Assembly: GCA_012744475.1 (NCBI GenBank)
Contig: JAAYBV010000055.1
Location: 1 to 64,000, forward strand
Source of the DNA: Phycisphaerae bacterium
GTDB lineage: Bacteria > Planctomycetota > Phycisphaerae > Sedimentisphaerales > Anaerobacaceae
Direction of reading: 5' to 3'
DNA: 64,000 nt
In this document: positions 55,063-64,000 of the stretch, in pieces
How the letters are laid out: each line of letters begins with the position of its first letter
Position numbering within the stretch: position 1 is the first letter of the stretch
Made by a program: the position numbers and the translations under genes
Notes under the pieces: generated by a model
Databases searched by the model: none
What the model saw: only the letters and a program-made list of their open reading frames with translations
What the model was told of the DNA's origin: nothing

Positions 55063-56247
55063 ATGAGAGCACGCAGCAGAACACGTATCCTCCAAGTCGC
55101 CGTGGCTCTGGCGGCGACACTGGTGATGGCGGCGGGTTGCCACAGCTTCTCGAAGCCTGCAAAGCCGAAATACAACGTCGTGGCCTATGTCGCCGGTTAT
55201 CGTGATTTTGATTTCTCCACCATCCAGGCCGACAAGATCACGCACGTCAACTATGCCTTCGTCAACGTGGTTGACGGCCAGGTGCACTTCGACACCAGCA
55301 TCGACAACACCCCGCTGAAGAAGGACGACATCTTCAAACTGCACGCCCTGAAGAAGATCAACCCCGACCTCAAGGTGCTGGTCTCTGTGGGCGGCTGGAC
55401 CTGGTCGGGCGGTTTTTCCGACGCAGCCCTGACGGACCAGTCGCGGCGCAGGTTCGCCGCCAGTGCGGCCGCGTTCGTCGACGCCTACGATCTCGACGGC
55501 ATCGATCTCGACTGGGAGTATCCCAACAGCCCCGGCGCCGGCAACGTCTACCGGCCCCAGGATGTGCAGAACTTCACGCTACTGCTTCAAGCCGTGCGGG
55601 AGGAGTTGGACAGACTGTCCGCCCGGAAGCCGGACCACAGACACTACCTGCTGACGATTGCGACGGGTGCGAATCAGCACTACGTCGACAATACCGAGTT
55701 GGGCAAGCTGCATCGCTACCTCGATTTCCTGAACATTATGACCTACGACTTCTACCATGGCGGAGACCATCGCACGGGACATCACAGCAACTTCCGGCCG
55801 TCTTCGTCGCCGGAGCGGGACAAGAACAGCATCGTCCACGCCGTCGATCTCCACATCCAGGCGGGTGTCCCGCCGCACAAGATCAACCTGGGAATCCCCT
55901 TCTATGGCCGCAAGTGGACCGGAGTCAGAAGCGGTGAGAATCACGGCCTGTTCCAAGAGGCCGAATCCGTCGGCGACATCGTTTTCTACCGCCAGATTGT
56001 GCCGTGCCTGCGCGACGACGCCTGCGAGCAGCACTGGGATGAGGCGGCCCAGGCGCCCTATCTGTGGAACCCCGAAGAGGCGGTCTTCATCTCCTACGAG
56101 AACGCCCGGTCCATGACCGCCAAGGTCCAGTATCTCAAGGCCAAGGGCTTAGGCGGCGTTATGTTCTGGGAGTACAGCGACGACTACCAGGGCGAGCTGC
56201 TCGGCGCTCTCGATCGCGCTCTGGCCGGCGCAAGCGATGCTCCTTGA
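55063..56247 (+). CDS. GH18 chitinase-like lipoprotein
   Basis: A 394-residue lipoprotein with lipobox VMAAGC (lipidated C26). The GH18 barrel has VAYVAGYRDFDFS, KVLVSVGGWTWSGGFSD, and DGIDLDWE at 145-152, in which Glu152 is the catalytic acid. FLNIMTYDFYHGG, LGIPFYGRKW and GGVMFWEYSDDY follow. It is close to bacterial chitinase A/D types and should cleave beta-1,4-GlcNAc linkages with substrate assistance. The gene lies 35 bases after the GH130 gene. Confidence 0.92.
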   Translation: MRARSRTRILQVAVALAATLVMAAGCHSFSKPAKPKYNVVAYVAGYRDFDFSTIQADKITHVNYAFVNVVDGQVHFDTSIDNTPLKKDDIFKLHALKKINPDLKVLVSVGGWTWSGGFSDAALTDQSRRRFAASAAAFVDAYDLDGIDLDWEYPNSPGAGNVYRPQDVQNFTLLLQAVREELDRLSARKPDHRHYLLTIATGANQHYVDNTELGKLHRYLDFLNIMTYDFYHGGDHRTGHHSNFRPSSSPERDKNSIVHAVDLHIQAGVPPHKINLGIPFYGRKWTGVRSGENHGLFQEAESVGDIVFYRQIVPCLRDDACEQHWDEAAQAPYLWNPEEAVFISYENARSMTAKVQYLKAKGLGGVMFWEYSDDYQGELLGALDRALAGASDAP

Positions 56248-56317
56248 ACGACCGGCGGCTGCCTCCGAGGGATGACCTATCCTGTCTCGGTGCGCTTCAG
56301 AACGGGTCGCAGCGCAG

Positions 56318-56977
56318 TCACCCGTCGCGCTCGATTGTCCCATTCCGCAGATGGATGGTTCTGGTGGCGAGCTCCTGTGCGGCCGGACCATGCGTCGCGA
56401 TGACGACGGTCCCGCCGGCGCGATGGAAATCGCGAAGGTGGCCGAGCACGGATGCGGCGCTGTCGGGATCGAGATTGCCCGTCGGTTCGTCGGCAAGAAT
56501 CAGCTTCGGCCGGTTCAGCAGAGCCCTGGCCATCGCGGCCCGCTGCCTTTCGCCCGTGCTCAACTGGGCCGGTCTGTGGTCCATGCGATGCTGCAAGCCA
56601 AGCCGTTGTAGAAGCTCCCTTGCACGGCCGCCATCGCGGCCTCCGACCGCGCCGCCTGCCAGGCGGACATTCTCAAGGACGTTCAGATACGGCACAAGAT
56701 GGAACATCTGAAACACGAATCCGATGTTCTTTGCCCGAAATACCGCTCGCTCGGAGCCGGCCATCCCGTAGATGTCCTCCTCCTCGAATCGCACCATTCC
56801 CGCACTCGGGCGGAGCATGGCGGCCATCGTCATCAGCAGGGTAGTCTTGCCGCTGCCGCTCGGCCCGCACACGGCGACGAACTGGCCCTTGTCGATTCGC
56901 AGGCTGACATCACCGAGCGCCTTCACCTCGCCGTTCGGCGTCCTGTAGGTCTTGGTCACGTCCTGGCATTGCAGCAT
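56318..56977 (-). CDS. MacB/LolD-type ABC transporter ATPase
   Basis: A 219-residue ABC ATPase. Walker A is GPSGSGKTT, the Q-loop is NIGFVFQMFHLVPYLNVLENV, the signature LSTGERQRAAMARAL (Thr replacing the second Gly of LSGGQ), Walker B KLILADEPTGNLD and the switch ATHGPAA. It is of the MacB/LolD/FtsE type, which drives mechanotransmission rather than transport through the membrane. ATG 56977 lies just two bases after the stop of the permease gene. Confidence 0.92.
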   Translation of the reverse strand: MLQCQDVTKTYRTPNGEVKALGDVSLRIDKGQFVAVCGPSGSGKTTLLMTMAAMLRPSAGMVRFEEEDIYGMAGSERAVFRAKNIGFVFQMFHLVPYLNVLENVRLAGGAVGGRDGGRARELLQRLGLQHRMDHRPAQLSTGERQRAAMARALLNRPKLILADEPTGNLDPDSAASVLGHLRDFHRAGGTVVIATHGPAAQELATRTIHLRNGTIERDG

Positions 56978-56979
56978 GA

Positions 56980-58125
56980 CTACTCCTCCCTCAATGCCTC
57001 CGCGGGATCGCAGGTGATCGCGATCATGGTCGGTATGAGGCTGGCGACGATGGCGAACAGCGGCGCGAGAATGCAGGCGAAGACCAGCAACGACGGCTCC
57101 CAGCGAATCATCGCCTTGGCCGTGATCTCGAAAACGCCCGGACCGTACGTAAGACCCAGGGTCGTCCCGAGGAGAAAGCCTACGCCCGCTCCGGCCAGGC
57201 CCACCAGCAACGCCTTGCCAAGGAACAACAGACAGATGGCCCCCGCGTCGTATCCGAGGGCCCGCAACAGGCCGATCTCCTGCTGCCTGTCCCGGACGTT
57301 GATGGCCGCCAGCACGCCGATCCATACCGCACAGGCCGCGACGACAAACGGCAGCATCAGGGCAAAGATGCCGTGAACCATCTGCCTTTGTTTCGCCCGG
57401 GCGTTCGCAAGGGCCTTGACCTGAAGCACCTGGGCCTCGGGCAGTATGGCGCCGATCTCCTTCCTGAGCACGGCGACCGGATCGCCCTTCTCGAAACACA
57501 GACAATCGACGGCCTTGATCCCTGTGATCCGTCCCGGCTGATTCAGGATTTCCTGGGCATCGCCGAGGTTGCACTGCATCCTCACATCGTCCAGCCCGCC
57601 GGACTCCGAAAGGCACTTCTTGACCTTCAGATCCTTGCCGCCCAGGGAGATCGTCTGGCCCTCTTTCACTTGCAGACTTGCGGCGATGCGGTGTCCCACG
57701 TAGACCGCCCCCGGGTCGACCTGAAACGTCATGGGCGGCTTCTTCTGCCCGGGCGGACATACCTCCGGGGCAATCCCCGTCAGGACGATGTCCATGCCCC
57801 GCCAATTCATCCTGCCTTCCAGGGTCGCCAGGAGATGGTTGTAGGAAATACTCTGCTGAGTCGCGAGCTTGTCCAGGTAGTCCGCGGGCATCGTCTTGTC
57901 GGGAATCCCGTTGAGGAGGAAGGCGCCGGCGTCCGCATCCTTGGCGATGATGTGTACGTTGTAGCCCATCGAAAGCATCAGACGGGCCGTCTCCCGCTCC
58001 GAGGCCTTCGCCGCCGTGAAGAAGGCCACGGAGAAGGCCACGGCGGTCGTGACCGCGAGCACCGCAAGCACGAAATTGACCTTGCGATGCCACATCTCCT
58101 TCAACACCATTCGAATCATAGACAT
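56980..58125 (-). CDS. FtsX/MacB-type ABC permease
   Basis: A 381-residue permease with the MacB layout: one N-terminal transmembrane helix (about 18-38, FVLAVLAVTTAVAFSVAFF), a large periplasmic domain (about 40-255) and three C-terminal helices in the FtsX domain (GIFALMLPFVVAACAVWIGVLAAI with RDRQQEIGLLRALGYDAGAI). The RxxEIGxLRAxG motif is diagnostic. Start ATG 58125 is chosen because the membrane segment starts soon after and nothing upstream in frame is conserved. With the ATPase it would move a lipoprotein or small molecule from the periplasmic side. Confidence 0.9.
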   Translation of the reverse strand: MSMIRMVLKEMWHRKVNFVLAVLAVTTAVAFSVAFFTAAKASERETARLMLSMGYNVHIIAKDADAGAFLLNGIPDKTMPADYLDKLATQQSISYNHLLATLEGRMNWRGMDIVLTGIAPEVCPPGQKKPPMTFQVDPGAVYVGHRIAASLQVKEGQTISLGGKDLKVKKCLSESGGLDDVRMQCNLGDAQEILNQPGRITGIKAVDCLCFEKGDPVAVLRKEIGAILPEAQVLQVKALANARAKQRQMVHGIFALMLPFVVAACAVWIGVLAAINVRDRQQEIGLLRALGYDAGAICLLFLGKALLVGLAGAGVGFLLGTTLGLTYGPGVFEITAKAMIRWEPSLLVFACILAPLFAIVASLIPTMIAITCDPAEALREE

Positions 58126-58132
58126 ATGTGTC

Positions 58133-59317
58133 TCAATCCCTTTTCGCTCGCCACAAAACCACCGCCGATATTGCCGCGACCAGCGCCACCATCCCCCCGA
58201 ACGAAACCGCCAGGATGAGGCCTCCCGTCCGGGGCGGTTCGACATCCACGAGGTCCGCTGCGGGCCCGACGGTCCCATTGTTGAATCCGCCAGCGGAGGG
58301 GTGCGATGAACCCGCCGACTCGCCCCCGACTTCGATCTCTTGATAGCCGAACGGCGCGCCGGGATCGCCGAGTCCGCCCATGCCGCGACGGACGATGGAC
58401 ACCATCTCCATCTTCACCATGGGACTTTCCGGGTCGAAACCGAGGCTCGTCGCCACCTTCTGTTGAAGGCTCTGGTCCCACCGAGCCGGCAACATGGTGC
58501 CCTGAAGCCATCGATGGTCAAGGCCGCACTCGCAGTCGGCCCCGATGATCGAGAGAATGCGCAGGAGATTCGCATCGGTAAGCAACTCGCCTTTGAACAG
58601 CGGCCCGATCCACCGGCCCCGGCCGTAGAAAACCGCCGCACATGGCTCGTTGATATCCTCCGGCTTCAGGCCAAGCGTCCAGAGCAGTATGTCCTCGCCG
58701 GCCAGAGACGATCGATCGAGCACGACCATCTCGGGACCTTTGGCGATTGTCTTGGGCAGGAATTCCAGTTGCTCGCCGACATACGAAATCGCATCGGAGA
58801 CCGCCTCTCGGGCCGCAGCGTTTCGATCCTCCTGGAGTCCCTCGATCAGGAGCACGACCGCATAACAGTCCGCCGCCTTCTCCAGGATCTGTCGGCGCGT
58901 CGGAGAATCGAGCGCCGCCTCCAACGACAAGGAAGCCGCCTCCGTAAGCGATGGGGCATCGGCGGGCAAAGGCAGCCGCCGGGAGGGGCCGTCCGGCGAT
59001 ACCATGACAGCGGCAGGGTAGCTGTCGATCCCATGCGCCGAAAGGAAACGCGAGGCGGGATGGTTCGGATCGCCCCCCGCCGGAACGGGCTCGCAACGGA
59101 TGTTCGTGTCGACAGAGGCGGCATCCAGCGCGTTCTTCAAATCGCCCATCTCCCCGGCCCCAACCGCCTGGGGGACGTATACGAAGAGGCGGTACAGCTC
59201 AACCTCAACGTCGATGAAGCCGATTTCTCGAACGTTGTATCGGCAGCCACGCGCCGGATCGACGCACGCGGCCAGGACACACAAGACAGCCAGATTCAAC
59301 CACACCAATCGTGTCAC
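58133..59317 (-). CDS. membrane-anchored exported protein, unknown function
   Basis: A 394-residue protein with an N-terminal signal (LVWLNLAVLCVLAACVDPARGC, possibly a lipobox LAAC), a large extracytoplasmic part and a C-terminal transmembrane helix (about 364-387) followed by RAKRD. The interior has thioredoxin-fold-like stretches (HGIDSYPAAVMVSPDG) but no CxxC. A second similar stretch, EPCAAVFYGRGRWIGPLFKGE, may be a repeat of the same fold. Start GTG 59317 has AGGAG six bases upstream, better than any ATG. It lies seven bases upstream of the permease gene, so it is probably part of that module. I recognise no named family. Confidence 0.7.
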   Translation of the reverse strand: MTRLVWLNLAVLCVLAACVDPARGCRYNVREIGFIDVEVELYRLFVYVPQAVGAGEMGDLKNALDAASVDTNIRCEPVPAGGDPNHPASRFLSAHGIDSYPAAVMVSPDGPSRRLPLPADAPSLTEAASLSLEAALDSPTRRQILEKAADCYAVVLLIEGLQEDRNAAAREAVSDAISYVGEQLEFLPKTIAKGPEMVVLDRSSLAGEDILLWTLGLKPEDINEPCAAVFYGRGRWIGPLFKGELLTDANLLRILSIIGADCECGLDHRWLQGTMLPARWDQSLQQKVATSLGFDPESPMVKMEMVSIVRRGMGGLGDPGAPFGYQEIEVGGESAGSSHPSAGGFNNGTVGPAADLVDVEPPRTGGLILAVSFGGMVALVAAISAVVLWRAKRD

Positions 59318-59351
59318 CGAATGCTCCTGCAAAACATACCACCCATCCGCA

Positions 59352-62300
59352 CTACCGGCCCTGCCCGACCATTCTAACGGAACCGAAACAGAGGACGCGC
59401 CCATCGATCAGCGTCACGACCGCCCGGCCGGCGCTGTCCAGGGCAAGACCCCAGGGAACGGGCGGCGCCGGCAACGGTTGCCTCCATTGGATCGCGCCGC
59501 GAATCGGGTCCATGGCTATCAGTTCGCTGTCGGTGGCCAGCAGAACGGCGTTCCGGCAGACCGCCATGGCCTGCGCCTTTGCGAACTCAAGAGACCATAC
59601 GGGTTTGGTCGAGGGGGCCAGCCGGCCCCAGTTGACCTCGAACCGATTGCCTGGATTGGCCGCGTTCCGCGCCAAAGTCGCGCGGTCGAAATCACGGAAT
59701 CCCATCACCTGATGCCCGGCGGCGTTCGAGGCCCATACGACAGACGTGCTGCCGGACGAGGCCAGGAATGCCCTGCTGAACACAGTGACATCATAGACGT
59801 CGTACGCGGGATGGCCGTAGAACGGCTTTCCACAGGCAACCACCTGGTCCCCCAGCACCGACAGTTCCCAGCCGCGCGGACTGCGCGAGAAGCACTCTGC
59901 CAACTGCGCCGAATCGTTCAGGCATTCGCCGGTCGCCGCGTCGTAGACCGCCGGCGAGATCGACGTCCCGCCGGACAGATAGAGCTTTCCACCGCGCAGC
60001 AGCAGATGCCCCTGGACGCTCACGCCGGTCCGGGCCTGTGGATCCAGGTGGCCCGACGTGCCGTTCTGCCACTTCACCGCTCCCGTCCGCGCGTCGAGGG
60101 CATACACGTATGTGCCGTCATAGTTGGCAATCCCGGCGGCGGCATAGGCGGTGCCACCCTCGACGAGCACACCGGCGGCCACCGGCCAGGTGGACATCAG
60201 CGTGCCATAGACGGGAATCAGACGCTCGGTCGGGGCCGCGCGAAACCGCCAGAGCAATCGGCCGGACTTCGCCTCGAAGCAGTACACCCAGCCATCGCCG
60301 GACCCGACGTAGGCCCGCCCTTCCCAAATCGTCGGCGGCATGCGGATCGCCCCCCCGGTGCAGGCTTTCCATACGGCAGTCCCTGTTGAGGCATCGATGG
60401 CACGCACGACACCGTCGGTCCCGCCGACAAAGACCAGTCCGCCGGCGGCCACAGGCGCAGTGATGCGAGGAAGGCCCGGAACCGTGGAGACGCCGAGGTC
60501 GAAATCCCAGAGCGGCCCCGGTCGCTCGGCTACCCTGCCCGAGGTGGAGGCGCTACAGGCATTGTCCGCCCGGAAGGTCGGCCAATCGGCAGGATGATCC
60601 GCCAGAGGGGCCACCTGTGATTCCGAGTCCTTGCCTCGTTCAAGCCGCGCTGTCTCCGTGGCATCGGGCGCAAAATCAAATTCACCCGCCGGCGCCAGAC
60701 ACGTGACGCCATACAGGGTCAACTGGCAATCGCACACCGAGGGCCACCAGTACAGCAGACCGTTGGAGACAGTCACGCCCTCCTGGCAGACCGGTCGCAT
60801 CGGGGAGATCCAGCCCGGGCGATTGGAAGCCAGGTCCAGACGAACGGAGCCGCCCTCGGCGCGGAAGAAGATCGCGTCGGACGCGCCGGTCGGGCGGGTA
60901 CACGCCCGGCGAGGCTTGTCGATCTCCGCCAGCACCTTGCCGGTGAGCGGGTCGAACTTCAGGCTCGGGTGTTTGTCGATCTGACCGCTGATGCCGTAGA
61001 GCCCATCCTCGCGAAGGACAAGCTGGAAGTTGCTGTAGGGATGCTCCCAGAGAATGCTGCCATCGCGAGCAGAGACGGCCAGCAGCTTGCCAATGGGCGG
61101 GCCGGCGAAATAGAGGGCCTTGTCGCTGCACTTGAGATAGCAGGTGGTTCGCCAGTTCGTCCGCCAGTCCTGGCGATTCTGGTACTCGCCGAGCGACCGG
61201 AATAGCACCGGAGCGTTCTGCGGGGTGCTGCGCCAAAGCTCCCTGCCGTTGCGGGCATCGAGGCAGGCGAGATAGCTGCCGAATCGAAAGACGTAGATGC
61301 GACCGTGGCTCATGCAGATGGCCCGGCCGTCAATAGGCTCACTCTCACGATGGCTCCAGAGGACGTCTTTCGTCTTGAGGTCGATGGCCAGAACGTTGCG
61401 GCCGAAGCCCCAGGGATGCTCCGGCTGGTTCCACCCTTCCGAGATGGGGTCCCAAGGCCAGCCGTGTTTGTCGCGTTTCCATCGCTTCGTGGAGTCGGCC
61501 TGCTCCTGCTCGCCGATCATGGCGTACAGGATGCCGTCCTCGATCGCCATCCACTTCCAGAACGTGCCGCCCGCCTTCTCCACGGGCGGGACGATCTCAT
61601 TTTGCACCTTGCCGGTGGCAGTGTCGATGACCTCGCACGACTTGTTGTCGCCGATGTAGAGTGCGGCGGGCGTCGCCGCCATCGTGTTGCGATGGATCAT
61701 GACGCCTTCGGGAAGCTCTCGCTGCCAGAGGATCATGCCGTTGTAGCCATTGAAGGCCACGAGCTTGTTCAGAAACGGCTCCTCGCGTTCTTTGAACGCC
61801 ACGTGCCCGAAGGCCTTGAACACCCGGCCGGCGGAGGTGACGCAGACCTGCGGCAGCGGCGCATACCGGGGCTCGGCCAGGAACTGCGTCAGGTATGGGG
61901 CGACGATCACTTCATCGTTCGACTGCGGGTTGTTGTCGGGGCCGTGATAAGGGTGGGTCCAGTCATCCATGCCCGGCGGGATGGGTTTGGCGATTGTCCT
62001 GTCTGCAAACACGGCCTTGCCGCCCGGTCGAAGGACTCGCAGAATCTCCGCCTGGGGAAGATCCGGCGCGCCGAGAATCACCGCGGCATCGGCCAGATTG
62101 TCGCCCAGATGCAGCCTGGTTTCGCCTGCCGCGACGAACACGCGCGTTCCGAGGCAGCCTGCCTCGTCGATCGTCTTGCGAGCCGACTCAAGATCCTCTG
62201 CCTTCGGGACGTGCAGATAGATCAACAGATCGCTCTCTCGGGCAATCGCAACGGCAAGTTCAGATGCCCGGTCGCCAGCAACAACGCAGATTCCATGGGT

Positions 62301-62411
62301 GGCTCCCGCCGCGTTGATGACCTCGCCCGGAGATACGCCCGCCCAGACAGCGGACGGTATAGCCGACAGAAGGAATACCCCGAACAATCGAATGGTCTTT
62401 CCGCGATCCAT
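59352..62411 (-). CDS. secreted PQQ-like beta-propeller protein with Rossmann-like N-terminus
   Basis: A 1019-residue exported protein. After the signal (about 1-25) residues 30-150 resemble a methyltransferase-like Rossmann fold (HGICVVAGDRASELAVAIAR, VILGAPDLPQAEILRVLRPGGKAVF) in which the first glycine-rich loop is degenerate. The rest is a PQQ-like beta-propeller with repeats such as AFNGYNGMILWQRELP, AIDASTGTAVWKACTGG, CFEAKSGRLLWRFRA and ALDARTGAVKWQNG. Such proteins bind PQQ or serve as structural scaffolds like BamB. ATG 62411 is preceded by AAAGGG; ATG 62426 is an alternative. The following gene upstream has related propeller repeats. Confidence 0.8.
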   Translation of the reverse strand: MDRGKTIRLFGVFLLSAIPSAVWAGVSPGEVINAAGATHGICVVAGDRASELAVAIARESDLLIYLHVPKAEDLESARKTIDEAGCLGTRVFVAAGETRLHLGDNLADAAVILGAPDLPQAEILRVLRPGGKAVFADRTIAKPIPPGMDDWTHPYHGPDNNPQSNDEVIVAPYLTQFLAEPRYAPLPQVCVTSAGRVFKAFGHVAFKEREEPFLNKLVAFNGYNGMILWQRELPEGVMIHRNTMAATPAALYIGDNKSCEVIDTATGKVQNEIVPPVEKAGGTFWKWMAIEDGILYAMIGEQEQADSTKRWKRDKHGWPWDPISEGWNQPEHPWGFGRNVLAIDLKTKDVLWSHRESEPIDGRAICMSHGRIYVFRFGSYLACLDARNGRELWRSTPQNAPVLFRSLGEYQNRQDWRTNWRTTCYLKCSDKALYFAGPPIGKLLAVSARDGSILWEHPYSNFQLVLREDGLYGISGQIDKHPSLKFDPLTGKVLAEIDKPRRACTRPTGASDAIFFRAEGGSVRLDLASNRPGWISPMRPVCQEGVTVSNGLLYWWPSVCDCQLTLYGVTCLAPAGEFDFAPDATETARLERGKDSESQVAPLADHPADWPTFRADNACSASTSGRVAERPGPLWDFDLGVSTVPGLPRITAPVAAGGLVFVGGTDGVVRAIDASTGTAVWKACTGGAIRMPPTIWEGRAYVGSGDGWVYCFEAKSGRLLWRFRAAPTERLIPVYGTLMSTWPVAAGVLVEGGTAYAAAGIANYDGTYVYALDARTGAVKWQNGTSGHLDPQARTGVSVQGHLLLRGGKLYLSGGTSISPAVYDAATGECLNDSAQLAECFSRSPRGWELSVLGDQVVACGKPFYGHPAYDVYDVTVFSRAFLASSGSTSVVWASNAAGHQVMGFRDFDRATLARNAANPGNRFEVNWGRLAPSTKPVWSLEFAKAQAMAVCRNAVLLATDSELIAMDPIRGAIQWRQPLPAPPVPWGLALDSAGRAVVTLIDGRVLCFGSVRMVGQGR

Positions 62412-62478
62412 ACGCTGCCCTTTCAAAGGTCACGGGGATTGCGTGGCAGGCGTATCTTACCGCGTTTTGCGCACAGTG

Positions 62479-64000
62479 TCAAAGAGGCTGCTCGGCAACA
62501 ATCTCGATCCCACAGAGGATCGTTTCGCTGCAGGCGTCAGTCGGCGTCAGCGAGATGGTCACGAAGTCAGACGTTTGAATCCCCTTGAACGTCCTGACGA
62601 TCCCCACGTTGGGAGACCCGGCCTCGGCGACAATGTCAAAATCCTCCAGCACGGTCTGTCCGTTCAGGGCAACATCGAACCGCCGCTCTCCCGCCTTCTT
62701 GTTTTCGGGCTCCATGAAGTGCAGATGAACCGTGTAGCCGGCTGGTGGGCCAAGACCCACTCCGCGTGGCTCACCCTGCGACCCTGACATCCTGACCTGA
62801 ACAGATCGCAGGCCCTTCGCCCCCGAGGCTTCGACCCATGAGATATCGCTGCGTCGCAGGCGCGACGAGTGGCGGCGGAACCATGACAGTTCCTCCGGCG
62901 CCACAGCCATGTCCAGTTCGGCAGAACTCCCTCCGACAATTGGATACTCCAGCCAGAGCGTTCCATTCTCGGCTCGGCGGTCGCCCGGCGCACCGAGGTT
63001 GATGCCGACGCTCTGAATGGGGGCATCGCTCGGCTCGACTTTGCTGAATGTCCACATTTCCACGTCCGGCATGTGGACCATCGCCAGCGAGGTCTGGTTC
63101 TGGTAGCTGCAAGTGCACGTGCTCGTATAGTCCGGCGCATTGAGAACACCGTTGGCGACGATCAGATTGGATGTGCATCCCGATCGGAACCCGCCGAAAT
63201 TGCCGGTCCCCCCGTCATTGGTGAGGTCGTAATAACCTGCCGCAGCAGAGCGGAACGTCAGGAGGTTCTCGCTGGCAATCGCTGTGTTGCAGCCGTGGTT
63301 TCGCGTGTAACGCCAGGGTATCGGCTCTCCCGTCAGAGGATGCGGATACGTCCGCCGGCGGCCCGTCAGAAGATCGTAGGCGCTCCCCTGAGTCAAGACG
63401 GTGCCCCCGCGCAACATGCAGGGCCCGGAGTAATCCGTCCTCTCGTCCCAGAGAACCTCGCCCGTCCGGGCCCGAAAGGCCGCCATCCGGTCGCCGGGCT
63501 CCCAGAGCATATCGCCGGATTTGCGATAGGCCTGCACCAGAACGCCGAACGGCTCGGAGAAGCTCAGCCAAGTTCCAAAGGCGCTGTCGCGGTTGTCCCA
63601 GACGACCCGGCCCGTGCGAAGGTCCATCGCCAGGAGCCGGCTCGTCTGACCGACCTCGGCGCCCTCGCGCGCATTTCGCTTCACATATGGAGGCACCGTG
63701 TCGAGACAGAAGACCATGCCGCCACCGGCGGCAATCCCGTTATGGATGAACCCATGGTCCGCCTCCACGCTCCACAGGACCTTTCCGTCGTAGCGGTTCA
63801 TCACTATCAGGGTCCTGCTGGCGCTCCAATCGACAAATGGAGCGGCCGCATCGGGTTTCTCGCCGGGAGGCTTGAGCAAAGGCGAATGCCGGACGAAATT
63901 CGCTCCGGCGATGAGATAGTCCTCGCAGACCCCGATGTAGGCCCAGCGTCGCGACCCCTGGTCTTCCCCGGCAGGCAATGAGAACACCTGTTGGGTCCGC
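62479..64000 (-). CDS. PQQ-like beta-propeller protein (5' end outside window)
   Basis: At least 507 codons of a propeller protein read leftward from the window edge; the frame is open through base 64000 so the start lies outside. Repeats include VMNRYDGKVLWSVEADHG, AMDLRTGRVVWDNRDS and AFRARTGEVLWDERTDYSG, each a PQQ-type blade. The C-terminal 120 residues are a beta-sandwich (FDVALNGQTVLEDFDIVAEAGSPNVG) like malectin/carbohydrate-binding modules. With the gene at 59352 it forms a pair 68 bases apart, probably co-transcribed toward the ABC module. Confidence 0.75.
   Translation of the reverse strand, partial: RTQQVFSLPAGEDQGSRRWAYIGVCEDYLIAGANFVRHSPLLKPPGEKPDAAAPFVDWSASRTLIVMNRYDGKVLWSVEADHGFIHNGIAAGGGMVFCLDTVPPYVKRNAREGAEVGQTSRLLAMDLRTGRVVWDNRDSAFGTWLSFSEPFGVLVQAYRKSGDMLWEPGDRMAAFRARTGEVLWDERTDYSGPCMLRGGTVLTQGSAYDLLTGRRRTYPHPLTGEPIPWRYTRNHGCNTAIASENLLTFRSAAAGYYDLTNDGGTGNFGGFRSGCTSNLIVANGVLNAPDYTSTCTCSYQNQTSLAMVHMPDVEMWTFSKVEPSDAPIQSVGINLGAPGDRRAENGTLWLEYPIVGGSSAELDMAVAPEELSWFRRHSSRLRRSDISWVEASGAKGLRSVQVRMSGSQGEPRGVGLGPPAGYTVHLHFMEPENKKAGERRFDVALNGQTVLEDFDIVAEAGSPNVGIVRTFKGIQTSDFVTISLTPTDACSETILCGIEIVAEQPL

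Overview
The window looks like a chromosomal contig from a GC-rich, polysaccharide-degrading bacterium. I infer a planctomycete, most likely of the Phycisphaerae/Sedimentisphaerales type. The inference rests on many secreted glycoside hydrolases and LamG/fibronectin-like surface proteins, a prepilin-type N-terminus of the kind abundant in that phylum, PQQ-propeller proteins, Tat-exported Gfo/Idh/MocA oxidoreductases, and several families of palindromic intergenic repeats. There is no rRNA, tRNA or CRISPR to fix the taxonomy.

Positions 1-5452 are unlike the rest. They hold a compact, less GC-rich operon of six genes on the + strand, nearly all linked by stop/start overlaps: ParB-like protein, PD-(D/E)XK nuclease-like protein, SNF2 helicase, a second ParB-like protein, a 41-codon micro-gene and a cobalamin-domain-like radical SAM enzyme. 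This is the best candidate in the window for an undescribed system, probably mobile defence or DNA modification/restriction. A second defence-type patch lies at 12329-14820: a MNT nucleotidyltransferase antitoxin whose HEPN toxin has collapsed by internal deletion, followed by an AAA15 ATPase plus DUF4276 (Toprim-like) pair.

The remainder is mainly carbohydrate metabolism. On the - strand, 5610-12210 holds a deacetylase/GH9 fusion, a TIM-barrel glycosidase-like protein, a small membrane protein, a LarA-type racemase and a YdjC/ChbG-type deacetylase. On the + strand, 14849-24000 holds a beta-helix protein, a PA14/LamG surface protein, a DUF4832 protein and a GH35 beta-galactosidase. At 24392-30868 there is a complete LivKHMGF-type ABC importer followed by a PaaK-type acyl-CoA ligase; three of its spacers are filled by three different palindromic elements. 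A GH106-type rhamnosidase and a CE15 glucuronoyl esterase follow (30964-35644). Then come two large LamG proteins, a pilin-like protein, a second DUF4832 protein and a diacylglycerol-kinase-like lipid kinase.

At 45095-49688 (- strand) two Gfo/Idh/MocA oxidoreductases are flanked by two uroporphyrinogen-decarboxylase-fold proteins. At 49897-56247 (+ strand) a DUF4091/GH123-like enzyme, a sodium:solute symporter, a GH130 mannosyl-glucose phosphorylase and a GH18 lipoprotein form a glycan uptake and phosphorolysis locus. At 56318-64000 (- strand) a MacB/LolD-type ABC module sits downstream of a membrane-anchored protein and two PQQ-like beta-propeller proteins, the last running off the window. 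Two large-protein genes (16744 and 40374) have unusually long leaders that share a sequence block and a hairpin.
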